Source: CAIMUX01 sp964473865 (GTDB lineage: Bacteria > Eisenbacteria > RBG-16-71-46 > CAIMUX01). From it: DNA of 64,000 nt. The position numbers were made by a program, and so were the translations under genes. Numbering within the stretch: position 1 is the first letter of the stretch; each line of letters opens with the position of its first letter. Under the pieces are notes generated by a model, which saw only the letters and a list, made by a program, of their open reading frames with translations, did no database searches and was not told where the DNA came from. Below are positions 24,821-34,400 of this stretch, one piece after another. The stretch lies in assembly GCA_964473865.1 (NCBI GenBank), contig CAYYQN010000005.1, positions 62,001 to 126,000 of the forward strand, given 5' to 3'.

Positions 24821-26647
24821 TTACTCCTGGTGTCCCGCGAAGTGGACTGACTTGCGACCCGTGAGCACTTCGGAGGGTCTCAGCGCCGTCGCCAGATCGA
24901 ACGTGGGCTGGAACGTCGCCGGGCCGGTCTTGAGCCGCGCCTCGTAGAGAGGGCGGAAGTTCTTCAGGGTGGTCAGCACGGGATTCGCGGAGGTCTGTCC
25001 CAGTCCGCAACGGCTCATGGTCTTGATCGTGGCGCCCAGGCTCTCGAGGTAGTCGAGGTCGGCCGCCGTGCCGCGGCCCGCGCGGATCTCGTCCAGACGT
25101 TGCCGCAGGAGCGGATTGCCCGCCCGGCAGGGGGTGCAGAAACCGCAGCTCTCATCGATGAAGAACTCCAGGTAGGTGCTCGCAATCTCCAGCAGGTCGC
25201 GGTCCGGGCCGAACACGACGATCGCGCCACCGGTGGCAAGGTCGTCATAGCAGATGCACCGGCCGAACTCGGCGGGGCTCACCATCTGCCCGCTCGGTCC
25301 CCCTACCTGCACGGCCGCCGCATTCTCGGCGCCGGCCAGCTTGAGCACCTCAGCCAAGGTGATGCCGAAGTGCACTTCGTAGACGCCCGGACGCCGGCAG
25401 TCGCCGGAGATCGAAAGGAGCTTGGTGCCCGAGGAACCCTTCGAGCCGAGCTGGGCGAACCAGCCCGGACCCTGATCCAGGATTCGCGCCACGCAGCAGA
25501 AGGTCTCGACGTTGTTGACCGTGGTCGGGTGGCCCAGATACCCCTTCTGGGCCGGGAAGGGCGGGCGGTTCTTGGGATCGCCCCGCGTTCCCTCGCACGA
25601 CGAGAGCAGGGCCGTCTCCTCGCCGCACACGTAGGCGCCGGCGCCCATCTGGATGCGGATGTCGAAGTCGAAGCCCGCCTTGCCGCAGATCGCCTTGCCG
25701 AGCAGGCCATTTCGGCGGCGCTCGGCCAGGGCGTTCTCGAGAAACGCCTTCAGGTACGCGTATTCGCCGCGGAGGTACACCAGGCCGAGATCCGCGCCGA
25801 TGGCGTATCCGGCGATGGTCATGCCCTCGAAGAGCACGTCCGGCGCCTCGGTCAGGATCACCCGATCCTTGAAGGTGCCGGGTTCGCCCTCGTCCGCGTT
25901 GCACACGACAATGCGGCGGTGGCCGCCCGACGCGCGCGTGAACTCCCACTTCATCCCGGTCGGGAAGCCGGCGCCGCCGCGCCCGCGCAGACGAGCCGTC
26001 TTGACGTCACGGATGACCTCCTGAGGGCTCATCGCGATCGCCTTCCGGATGGCCTTGCCGGGCTCGAGGTCGGCAAAGACGACCGGACCGCGTTGCCGCA
26101 GGTGGTTGGTCACCATGGCCTGCACCAGATCGTCGGCGTTGTTGCCGTCACCAAGCTGCTGCACCAGCTTGCGCGGGTTCGGATCCTTGCGGAGCGTGCG
26201 CACCAGCTCTCGCGCCCGGTCGGTCGACAGGTTCGTGACGACGACGTCGTTGACCATGGCCGCGGGAGCCTGGTCGCACATGCCGATGCAGGGCGCCCAC
26301 TCCAGCGTGAACGCTCCCTCCTTCGACGTCTCGCCGAACTTCAAGCCGAGCTCTTCGGTAAGCGCCTGGGCAACACGGTCGGCGCCCATCATGCGGTCGA
26401 CCACGTCGTTGCACAGACGTATCACGATGCGACCCTTCTGCTCTTTTGAGAGAAAGGCGTAGAAAGACACGACGCTTTCCACCTCGACCCGAGGAAGCCT
26501 CAGGACCGATGCAATGGCGTCGATCGCGTCGTCGCCGACGCAGCCATATCTGGCCTGCACCGCCCGTACGATATCCATCATGCGCGAGCGGTCGTTGCCG
26601 ACTCCCTCGCAGATATCCCGGACGGCCCGTTCGAGAGTCTCGCCCAT
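24821..26647 (-). CDS. hoxF: Hydrogenase NAD(P)-reducing subunit HoxF with fused NuoE-like domain
   Basis: 608 residues, ATG 26647 following GGAGGGGGGCTTC; the length matches HoxF of NAD-reducing hydrogenases. N-terminal NuoE/thioredoxin-like domain (about 1-155), then NuoF: GRGGAGFPTGMKW (FMN/NAD glycine loop), CNADEGEPGTFKDR, GAGAYVCGEETALL, and the SCGFCTPCR...SRCGLGQ [4Fe-4S] site. In the NuoE part the [2Fe-2S] ligands are Cys79, Cys120 and Cys124, but the expected second Cys of CxxxxC is Asp84 (CNDVVD), so that cluster may be modified or lost. First gene of the hox operon; a dyad lies about 70-115 bases upstream. Confidence 0.92.
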   Translation of the reverse strand: MGETLERAVRDICEGVGNDRSRMMDIVRAVQARYGCVGDDAIDAIASVLRLPRVEVESVVSFYAFLSKEQKGRIVIRLCNDVVDRMMGADRVAQALTEELGLKFGETSKEGAFTLEWAPCIGMCDQAPAAMVNDVVVTNLSTDRARELVRTLRKDPNPRKLVQQLGDGNNADDLVQAMVTNHLRQRGPVVFADLEPGKAIRKAIAMSPQEVIRDVKTARLRGRGGAGFPTGMKWEFTRASGGHRRIVVCNADEGEPGTFKDRVILTEAPDVLFEGMTIAGYAIGADLGLVYLRGEYAYLKAFLENALAERRRNGLLGKAICGKAGFDFDIRIQMGAGAYVCGEETALLSSCEGTRGDPKNRPPFPAQKGYLGHPTTVNNVETFCCVARILDQGPGWFAQLGSKGSSGTKLLSISGDCRRPGVYEVHFGITLAEVLKLAGAENAAAVQVGGPSGQMVSPAEFGRCICYDDLATGGAIVVFGPDRDLLEIASTYLEFFIDESCGFCTPCRAGNPLLRQRLDEIRAGRGTAADLDYLESLGATIKTMSRCGLGQTSANPVLTTLKNFRPLYEARLKTGPATFQPTFDLATALRPSEVLTGRKSVHFAGHQE

Positions 26648-27324
26648 GAAGCCCCCCTCCCCGGTGTTTGTATAGCCCGTGGGCGGCGTTGGTCCCGTCC
26701 CGCCCGGGGCTGATCCCGGCAATTCGTAAGGCAGGCGGCGCTGCAATGCCAGCGAATTGCGACGGCGAATTCCAGGAGACCGCGCTACCGAACCGTCAAC
26801 TGCGCTCACTTCCCCGAACATCGAGGGAAGGACTGCAACCAGGTATCAAGAAGCCTCGTTGCGTCCGCCCTCGGACCTGCCCCGGAGTTTCCGGCCGCGC
26901 TCACCGCTTCCGGATCCGCGGCCCTTGCCTCGCTGGACCCGGGAGACGGATCGCGCGGCGCGTGCCCAACCGTCAAGATCGGCACCGTCGCGGCGCACCC
27001 GCACGTTTTCCGCGTCAACCGCACCCGCTGCCTCGTCCGCCGGGGATCATCGGGGGCGGCTGTGTCGACGCCGGCCCGCCCGGGCCGCGGTCGTTCTCGC
27101 CGGCGGTCGTCGTCGGACGTCCGCAGCCCGGCCCGTACGGGACCGCCTGGCTGCCCGCCTGCGGGTCGGCGCTCCGGCCCAGGCTGGCCGGGTCTCCCAG
27201 CACCCTGCTAGCTCATTGCAGGAAAAACAGTTTCACCGCCTCGCCGTGACGAAAGACGCTAAGCTGGGGGTCTGGCCTCCGCCGCCTGACCTGAGGGAGG
27301 GGCCGCGTCCCGCGCCGAGGGGGT
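26648..27324. other. Long intergenic region upstream of the hox operon
   Basis: 677 bases between the DUF2330 stop and hoxF. Contains the inverted repeat at 26719-26760 and a TATACA-like sequence at 26669-26674 on the minus strand that is too close to the start to be convincing. Frames here translate to Arg/Pro/Ala-rich noise, so I call no gene. Likely the hox promoter region. Confidence 0.55.
26719..26760 (-). promoter_or_regulatory. Inverted repeat upstream of the hox operon
   Basis: GCAATTCG (26719-26726) and CGAATTGC (26753-26760) are perfect eight-base inverted arms 26 bases apart, in AT-richer sequence than the surroundings, 72-113 bases before the hoxF ATG. A related GGCGAATTCC follows at 26764-26773. 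Placement suits an operator; the regulator is unknown. Confidence 0.4.
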
Positions 27325-28395
27325 CTATGGACCGGGCTGCGGCCGGCGCCCCCGCGGCCTTCCATGTCGCGCCGCTTGGAACCACACCAGAACCAGCGCG
27401 AGAAACAGCATTTCGGGCAGCGGAATCCCGGCAAAGCTGATTTCCCGGAATTCATCGTCGTTGGGCGCCGGTTGCAGAATCAGGTCGTCGGTCATTGCGC
27501 TTGCGGTCACGTATGCCCGTAGCTTGGTCAGAAAGCAGGTCCGGGTGATCACTGCCCCCAACCGCGGGTAGAGGGTCTGTAACCGGCGAAGCTCCCGGTC
27601 GGTGACCCGATTCGCGTATTCGGTGCGCGCGCCCGAGAACGTCATCCGGTGCGGGGCGCAGACATAGAGGAGAATCTGACTGGGATCCCGGGCGCTGATC
27701 GCTGAGATCCGCAGCGGATAGACGGCCTGCGTCGTGGGGAACGTGAGACGGATCGGATCCAGCCCCCCGATCCGGTAGGCGCCCGGGCTGCTTCCGGCGA
27801 TGCTGGCGGAGTCCGTCCGCATCGCCACGAAGAACCACGACTTGTCGATGTAGAACTGCAGCGCGGCCTCCACCGGCGCGCGATTCCGGGCGTGCAGGAA
27901 GCCCCACGCATCCAGCGAGTCGGCCAGGACGGAGGCGTCAGACGCCCCCAGCGTCAGGGTCTGATAGATGCCCACCGTCTGCTGGTCGAGGATGTCGATC
28001 CCATTGGTCGGTGTCGCAACCCAATCGTTGTCGTCACCGCAGCCGATGCCGCGGTTGCGAACCGTGAGCCGGGTGAGGTTGGCGCAGTCCTCGAAAAGCC
28101 TGGAATCGGCGGTCGCCAGCGTCGGAACGGAGGGCACCGGAACGATCCAGGCCAGGTTGTCCGTGTTTCCCTCGTACTCCGCCTGCAGGATCAGATCCTC
28201 CCGTCCTACCTCTGGGTCAAACAGGAGAATCGCGCGCTGGGCGGGCTCCCAGACATCCCGGAAGTAGTCCGTGATGAGCCCGCCATCCGCCCATGCGTCT
28301 CGCGGAGCAACACCGAACGCGGCCAACACGAGCACGACGGAGGCGAGGGACGCGGCCTCCGGCACGACTCGGGCCGCGCGATCACGGCGCTTCAT
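27325..28395 (-). CDS. DUF2330 domain protein, membrane-anchored
   Basis: 356 residues, ATG 28395 after GGGGAGGAGGTGTCCC. Signal peptide at the N-terminus (hydrophobic SLASVVLVLAAFGVAP, ending AWA). The mature part begins with the DUF2330 pattern DGGLITDYFRDVWEPAQRAILLFD...LILQAEYEGNTDNLAWIVPVPSVPTL. A C-terminal hydrophobic helix (GIPLPEMLFLALVLVWF) followed by an Arg-rich tail would anchor it with most of the chain outside the cytoplasm. Function of the family is unknown. Lies 42 bases downstream of another exported-protein gene on the same strand. Confidence 0.82.
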   Translation of the reverse strand: MKRRDRAARVVPEAASLASVVLVLAAFGVAPRDAWADGGLITDYFRDVWEPAQRAILLFDPEVGREDLILQAEYEGNTDNLAWIVPVPSVPTLATADSRLFEDCANLTRLTVRNRGIGCGDDNDWVATPTNGIDILDQQTVGIYQTLTLGASDASVLADSLDAWGFLHARNRAPVEAALQFYIDKSWFFVAMRTDSASIAGSSPGAYRIGGLDPIRLTFPTTQAVYPLRISAISARDPSQILLYVCAPHRMTFSGARTEYANRVTDRELRRLQTLYPRLGAVITRTCFLTKLRAYVTASAMTDDLILQPAPNDDEFREISFAGIPLPEMLFLALVLVWFQAARHGRPRGRRPQPGP

Positions 28396-28437
28396 GGGAC
28401 ACCTCCTCCCCGCGCAATGCCCGGGAACCCCGGACGG

Positions 28438-29118
28438 TCAGAGCCTCCTCGCCACATAGCCAAGTACCGCCGGCCCGGTCAGTTCGGCCGTCCACCCATG
28501 GTGATCGGGCGCTTCTGCCGTGAACGATCGGCCAAGGGAGAACTCGGAGCCGACGAGCCAGCCGCCCCCCCCAAGATCGAACTCCGGTCCGCCAAGCAGC
28601 CGGACTCCCAAGGCCCAGCTCCGGAACGTCTCGGAGACGCTCGGATCCGAACCATCGGCTCCCTGGATGGCTTCCCAAACACGGACGTACTCCCCCGCAA
28701 CGCCGAGGTAGAAGGCATGCCGGTGCCGGCGCATCAGGTTCGTCCGCAGGCCGAGTTCCACCGGCATCAGAGTCAGCTTCGCGTCGTCGCTCTCGAACAC
28801 CGGGTCATCGTAGAAGCCGTTGCCTCGTCGGGCGCAGTACCGGACACCGAGGACGTACTGCACAGAGGGCCCGTCGGCCAGGTGGATCCGCAACCCGACC
28901 GCCGGCAGGGTACCGTACATCCGGCGCATCTCCTCGTCCGCGAAGATCGAGCCGCCGACGATCGCGGCGAGCAGCGGGCGCGGAGTCTTCTCCGGCACCT
29001 CATGGGCTCGGGCGGCAGGAGCGCTCGCCCCCATCCCGACGACGAGGCCGAGAAGACTGAGGGCGATGGGAAGGGATCGTCCGCGGTTCGAGGTCATCGA
29101 ATGCCTCCGACATCGCAT
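28438..29118 (-). CDS. Predicted exported envelope protein (beta-barrel-like)
   Basis: 226 residues from the ATG at 29118 (GGGAGGTGGCCC before it). An in-frame ATG at 29097, also with a good GGAGG, would give 219; both precede the same signal peptide (SLPIALSLLGLVVGMGASAPAARA). The mature protein alternates hydrophobic and polar residues with Gly/aromatic turns (AAIVGGSIFADEEMR, GLRIHLADGPSVQYVLGVRYC, HAFYLGVAGEYVRVWEA, SWALGVRLLGGPEFDLGGGGWLVGSEFSLGRSF), as in small outer-membrane barrels. No family recognised. Probably co-transcribed with the DUF2330 gene. Confidence 0.7.
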   Translation of the reverse strand: MRCRRHSMTSNRGRSLPIALSLLGLVVGMGASAPAARAHEVPEKTPRPLLAAIVGGSIFADEEMRRMYGTLPAVGLRIHLADGPSVQYVLGVRYCARRGNGFYDDPVFESDDAKLTLMPVELGLRTNLMRRHRHAFYLGVAGEYVRVWEAIQGADGSDPSVSETFRSWALGVRLLGGPEFDLGGGGWLVGSEFSLGRSFTAEAPDHHGWTAELTGPAVLGYVARRL

Positions 29119-29486
29119 GGGCCACCTCCCGCGTGGGCTCACCAGCTCGACCCCGGCGCCGGCTTGAGCATAGGCCCGCGTGGAAGAGTCGACAACGCAC
29201 TTGTCCAGACCGATCCGGTGACGGCCGGCCCTGCGGTCGACGCCGGGCAGGATGCTCAAGAGCCCGGACCGCCCCGGCCGAAGCTCCGATCGGTCGGATG
29301 TGAGGCGCGACGACGAGGTCGATATCCGGGCACCGAATCGTGGAGACGTAACGAGGCAGCCGGCCCTTCGCGGTCCGAACCCTGCGAGCCAGGCGGCGCC
29401 GCGCGACACGCTACCGGATCGGCGCGGGGGGAGCGGTGGTACGCTGCGCAGGGGTGTCTTCCCAGCGTTCGGGCAAGGGAGGCAGG
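29119..29486. other. Divergent intergenic region
   Basis: 368 bases between divergent genes. Holds the minus-strand promoter at 29167-29195 and, for the plus-strand gene, a TGGTACGCT extended -10-like sequence at 29437-29445 without a -35. No gene seen. Confidence 0.45.
29167..29195 (-). promoter_or_regulatory. Sigma-70-type promoter for the 28438-29118 operon
   Basis: On the minus strand TTGTCG (29195-29190), a 17-base spacer, then TATGCT (29172-29167). Start of transcription is predicted near 29160, about 40-60 bases before the gene. Confidence 0.42.
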
Positions 29487-30353
29487 ATGAAGAGCTGTTC
29501 CGGCCGGTTTCTCTCGGGCTTGACCTGCCTGCTGATGGCGGCCGGTATGGTTGCCTCGCCCGGGCAGGCGGCACCACCGGCAGGGCCCGGGCTCGCCGGC
29601 GGCAACGTCGAGACCCGCATCTCCCCTCCCCCGGGCTTCACGCGCGTGGTCCTTCCCCGGGACAGCTTCGGCGCGTGGCTCCGCTCGCTCCCGCTCAAGC
29701 CAGGCCGCCCCCCGGTCCGTCTCCATGATGGCACTCTGAAGGGAAACCAGCAGGCCCACCACGCGGTGGTGGAGATGGAGGTCGGTTCACGGGACCTGCA
29801 GCAGTGCGCGGACGCGATCATCCGCTTGCGAGCCGAGTACCTGTTCCACCGGGGCTCCGGAGATGCTATCCAGTTCCGCTTCACCAGCGGCGACCTGGCC
29901 ACTTGGAAGGACTGGCGTCTGGGAATGCGGCCCTCGGTGCGTGGCCGCCGAGTATCCTGGAGTCGCACGGCCCGGGCAGACTCCACCTACGCAAGCTTTC
30001 GGCGTTACCTGGACATCGTCTTCACTTACGCCGGCTCGGCCTCCCTCTCCCGTGAGCTACTTCCGGTGGACGACCCCCGGCAGCTGCGAGCCGGCGATGT
30101 ATTCATCCAGGGTGGATCGCCCGGGCACGCCGTGATCGTCCTGGACGTGGCGGAAGACACCGCGGGCGAGCGGGTCTTTCTGCTCGCGCAGAGCTACATG
30201 CCGGCCCAGGAGATCCATGTCTTGAGGAGCTTCCACGAAACCGATCCCTGGTACCCGGCGGCGGCGCAAGGCGTCCTGCGGACGCCGGAGTGGACCTTCG
30301 ACTATGGCGACCTGATGCGCTTCGGTCCCGCGCCATACGAGCCTACCGATTAG
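29487..30353 (+). CDS. DUF4846 domain secreted protein
   Basis: 288 residues; ATG 29487 after AGGGAGGCAGG. Signal peptide MKSCSGRFLSGLTCLLMAAGMVASPGQA. The mature part has the DUF4846 landmarks: PPGFTRVVLPRDSFGAWLRSLPLKP, VRLHDGTLKGNQQAHHAVVEMEVG, LQQCADAIIRLRAEYLF, then ELLPVDDPRQLRAGDVFIQGGSPGHAVIVLDVAED. The closing GHAVIVLD segment resembles the His strand of papain/NlpC-like folds, so a hydrolase role is possible, but the family is functionally uncharacterised. It converges with the dienelactone hydrolase gene. Confidence 0.85.
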   Translation: MKSCSGRFLSGLTCLLMAAGMVASPGQAAPPAGPGLAGGNVETRISPPPGFTRVVLPRDSFGAWLRSLPLKPGRPPVRLHDGTLKGNQQAHHAVVEMEVGSRDLQQCADAIIRLRAEYLFHRGSGDAIQFRFTSGDLATWKDWRLGMRPSVRGRRVSWSRTARADSTYASFRRYLDIVFTYAGSASLSRELLPVDDPRQLRAGDVFIQGGSPGHAVIVLDVAEDTAGERVFLLAQSYMPAQEIHVLRSFHETDPWYPAAAQGVLRTPEWTFDYGDLMRFGPAPYEPTD

Positions 30354-30428
30354 GGAGGCGCTTCGGACCGAACGAATCCCCAGCCCCCGGGCTTCCGGCG
30401 GCAGAGCCGGCGCCGCGCAGAAGGCCCA

Positions 30429-30446
30429 CGCCGGGAAGTCCCGGCG
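30429..30446. terminator. Hairpin between convergent genes
   Basis: CGCCGGG / CCCGGCG perfect seven-base stem with AAGT loop, between convergent genes ending at 30353 (+) and 30511 (-). No T-tract. Confidence 0.45.
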
Positions 30447-30510
30447 GGCAGGCTCAGCGCCACACAGAGGTTTCACGCCGGGTGCGCTCGGCGCCGGAGT
30501 CGCTCGCCAG

Positions 30511-31308
30511 CTAGGGCTGCGCGGGACCGGACCCGAAGATCTCGGTGAAGAACGTCATCATGGCCTGCCAGGATCGGCGATCCGCCGCCTCGTTGTACGC
30601 AGATCCCGTGCCGTTGTCGCTGCCAGCCTCCTGATGCGTGAAGGAGTGCACCGCTCCGCTGTAGGCGATGAACTGGTAGTCGACCCCCGCGTCTTTCATC
30701 TCTTTCTGGAACCCGGCCACTTGCTCTGCCGGGACAAAGGGGTCCTCCGCGCCATGACAAACGAGGATCTTCGCCCGGATGGCCCGGGCATCAGCTGGAT
30801 TCGGGGTGTCGAGATTGCCGTGGAAGCTGACCACTCCCGCGAGCGGGGCGCCGGAACGGGCCAGCTCCAAGGCGGTGCCGCCCCCAAAACAATAGCCGAT
30901 CGCCGCTACGCGCCTGGGATCGACCCGGGGGTCCCGGAGCAGTTGGTCGAGGCCGGCGCGTGCCCGCGCCCGCATCAGCGCCCGATCGCTTCGATAGATG
31001 CCGGCCTGCCTGGACCGTTCCTCTGTGGTCGACGGCCGCACTCCCTGGCCGTACATGTCGATGGCAAGGGCGACGAACCCGGCCTCCGCCAGCTGCTCGG
31101 CCCGCTTTTGCGCGTAGGGACCGGGGCCGCTCCAGTCATGGATCACCAGCACGCCGGGAGCCGGCCCCGGCACCGACTCCGGAGCGGCCAGGTGGCCCTC
31201 CAGCGTCACATCGCCGTGCTGGTAGGTGATGGCTTCGGTCTTCACTCCCGCCCCCGCGGCGTCGCCAACACACAGCAGCGACAGCAGTATCATCGTGAGT
31301 CGTTTCAT
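30511..31308 (-). CDS. Exported dienelactone-hydrolase-family alpha/beta hydrolase
   Basis: 265 residues, ATG 31308 with GAGGAACCGGGC upstream. A short signal peptide (MKRLTMILLSLLCVGDAAGA) suggests a periplasmic enzyme. The DLH fold is clear: VLVIHDWSGPGPYAQKRAEQLAEAGFVALAIDMYGQG, nucleophile elbow GYCFGGGTA with a Cys nucleophile as in dienelactone hydrolases, Asp in CHGAEDPFVP, and His in GAVHSFTH. The family hydrolyses lactones and small esters; many exported members have unknown substrates. No linked catabolic genes. Confidence 0.9.
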   Translation of the reverse strand: MKRLTMILLSLLCVGDAAGAGVKTEAITYQHGDVTLEGHLAAPESVPGPAPGVLVIHDWSGPGPYAQKRAEQLAEAGFVALAIDMYGQGVRPSTTEERSRQAGIYRSDRALMRARARAGLDQLLRDPRVDPRRVAAIGYCFGGGTALELARSGAPLAGVVSFHGNLDTPNPADARAIRAKILVCHGAEDPFVPAEQVAGFQKEMKDAGVDYQFIAYSGAVHSFTHQEAGSDNGTGSAYNEAADRRSWQAMMTFFTEIFGSGPAQP

Positions 31309-31446
31309 GCCCGGTTCCTCCCCCGGCGCGCTCCGGCGCGCTCCTGGTTTGATTCCCCAGGCCGGTCTCAGGTCGGGCGAATTCCTCCCGTGCGTCCGCC
31401 TCGCCGCGCGCAGGCGCCACCCCGTGCGCCGTGACGAGGCGACCGA

Positions 31447-34400
31447 TCATCGCAACAGCAGAATCTTCTCCGATCTGCGCTGGCGTGTGGACTCCAGGCG
31501 GATGAGATACAGACCGGCGCCGACGCGGCGCCCCCGATCATCTCGCCCGTCCCAATTCTCCACGTACCAACCTGCCTCCCGACGATCCCGGTTCAGGACG
31601 GTGCGCACCAGGCGCCCATCGGGGGCGTAGATCGCCAGGCGGACCACATCCCGGTCCGGAACTCCGTACCGGATGAGGGTGCCGCGGAGTGCGGGGTTGG
31701 GAATGCACGGCGAGAGCCGGAGGGATTGCGGCGGTTCCGCTCCCGGCGTGGTCACGGTGATCGGGCCAAAGGACTCCCGCTCTCCATTCCGCTCCACCCC
31801 GACCACGCGATACTCGTACTCCCGGCCGGGCAGAACGTTCGCGTCCACGAACCGATACTCGCCGTTCCAGGAGGGGACGAGCAGTTCGGAGGTGATCGCG
31901 AATTCCTCTTCCGTCACCGGCAGTACCTGCCGCCGGTAGACCTCAAAACCGGCGTAGTCGAGATCGGGCGGCGTCCGCCAGGAGAGGATCACTCCTTGGT
32001 CCCCTGCCGTGGCCATCAATCCGGACACCTGAATCGGCGTCACCGTTCGCACCGCGAAGGTGATCGGGATCTCGATGATCGGCCGGGCCAGATCGTTCGT
32101 TTCCAGGATCAGCTTCGCGTGGTGATCTCCCGCCGGCAGCGTCTCGGAGTTGAACTCCAGGGTCAGCTCTCCTTCGGTCCCGGCCGCCACCGACAGATGA
32201 GCCGGATCAGAGTCGATCCACACGGCATCGAAGCCGTCCGGCATCGAGTCAGACTCCCCGGGGCCCGGACCGGCCGTCGCGTGTACCAACAGGTCGATGC
32301 GCCAGGGTTGTCCGAGCTCCGCGAGATCCAAGCCCAGCGTGATCCGGTCGTCGTGAAGGTCGAACGCCAGTAGTCCCGATGCCGGGTTGAGGTCGCCGTC
32401 CAGCAGCACGACGACGGCGCCGAAGTACTGCATCGCCTGGGCCCCCGCCAGAACCAGGAAGTCCACTCCGGGGGACTGCCGGTCGGTGTTCATGGCGACT
32501 ACCAGCGTCGAGGCCGCGTACAGCGAGAGCATCGACTCATGGGCGGAAACGGAGAGGTAGAGCGTATCCGCAACCAGCCGCTTCGCCAGGCTGGCCAGGT
32601 CCGGATCGGCCTCGGGCGGGTCGTTCGGATCTGTGGCCAAGGTGTCCCAGTCCGACGGCCACCTCCTCGAACCGCCCGGCACGACCGCCGGCTGCGCCTT
32701 CGGGCGCGGCGAGGCGAGACCCCGGAGCAGCTCCGCCAAGCGCGGTCCGGAATCCGACGCGGAACCGGCCGGCACCGGCAACGATCGGAGCTTCCGATCG
32801 CCGGCCGCCCGATTCGCCCCCGGCGCCCCGTCCGAGTCCAGGCGGATCGCGATCCGCATGTCGTCGACGGTCTGCGCGGTGTCGGCAAGGAAGGCGTTCG
32901 CCTCCAGAACTCCCGTCCCCGTGTTCCGGATGGCCAGCGTGGTGTCCACCACCCCGGAGGAGTCGATACTGACCGTGATCGCAGTGAAGTCGGCCGCGTA
33001 GGTGGCCAGATACGCGGTGGCGGCAACCGGACCGGCGAGCGGGCTCTCCGCGCTCCCATAGAGCGCGCTGACGTAGTACCGGTAGCTCTCGCCGATGACC
33101 GCGGTTGTGTCGCGGTATTGCCGGGCAGTCAGCGGCTCCGCGTTCAAGAGCGTGAGAGCGTCATCCTGGCCCGCGAGGCGATCGGCCCCGGCGGACCGTT
33201 CCGCGCGGCCGGCGCTCCGCCCACCGCCATCGATGAAGCTGTCTCCGAATCCCGCGGAGCGATAGACGTTGTAGCCGGTGACGGGAGTCGCTCCGACCGC
33301 GGACAGACCCGCCGGCTGAGCCCAGCGCAGCGCAACCGTGGTTCCGATCCCGTCGCGGGCCTGCAGGCGCTGGGGCGCCCCGGCGACCTGCCGCTCGACA
33401 ACCGACAGGTCATCCAGATACCAGCCCAGGCCGGTGACGCCCTGGTCGGAACTGAAGACGAGGCGGATGCGGACATCCGCTTGCCCGAGGTACGGGAACA
33501 GGTCGAACTGCGCGGTCTCCCATCCGCCCGTTTCGCCGGAATACCCCGGGCTGCCCTGGGCGGCCAGGACGTGCGCCGGGTAGTCGCCCGCTGGACGCGC
33601 CAGTGTCCAGGTGACACCGCCGTCGATGGAGACCTCGACGAACCCGCCGTCATAGGCCTCCTCACAAGAGAGGTAGTGGCGAAACACCAGGGCCGCGGAG
33701 GCGAACTCCGTGAGATCAACCGGCTCCAGCGAGAGGGTCGACCGGGTCATGTGTTGATAGGGACCGTCCAGGCTCGTGGCCCAGAGGTTCTGACCGGAAA
33801 CCGCCTCCACCACCGTGGAGTGCCCCCACTCCCAGTCGTTGTCGCCCTGCACCCCGCCATCGTCGGCCTCGAAGTCCCGCTCAAAGCCCCGGACGATCCG
33901 GAAGGAGTGCCAGCCGCTCGCCGGATCCGTGGCGGCGTTCGGAACCGCCGCTCCGTCTTCAGCCTCAATCTGGTACCGCACACTGTCGCCCAGGGCGAGC
34001 CCCAAGGTGCTGAGCTCTGCCAGGTAGTCGTGGCCGCCGAGCGCGGCCATGGAGCCGACGATGGGCGGATTCTCGTTGTGCTGCTGGGTGAGAGTCACCG
34101 CGCGCAGCGGCTGATCGAGGTTGTCCCGAACCGCCGCGCGGGCCCGGATCGCATCGATGTCGATCGGCTGATCGGGAAGCGGATCGTGCGCGATGACCGG
34201 GGCGGTCACGTCCGCACCGACCACGAAGACGCACGGATCCGCCTCTCCGGCCTCCGGCCAGGTCACGGTGGTCCCGCTGGTGTCGGCGGCGGTGAAGTAG
34301 TACCTGACGATGGTGCCCGCGGGCTGGGGCTGCAGGACGGTGGTGTACTCCCGCGAAGATAGCCCGGTCGGCGCCATTGTCGAGTCGATGAAGGTCACAT

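Noticed and set aside
21156..26647. Respiratory Complex I fragment instead of hydrogenase
   Set aside because: NuoE/F/G-like subunits are present, but the large subunit has both CxxC nickel motifs and a cleavable tail with its protease, and no membrane Nuo subunits follow.
26757..27440. Possible 227-residue gene upstream of the hox operon
   Set aside because: Arg/Pro/Ala-rich composition with no domain and no ribosome site, overlapping the DUF2330 gene antisense.
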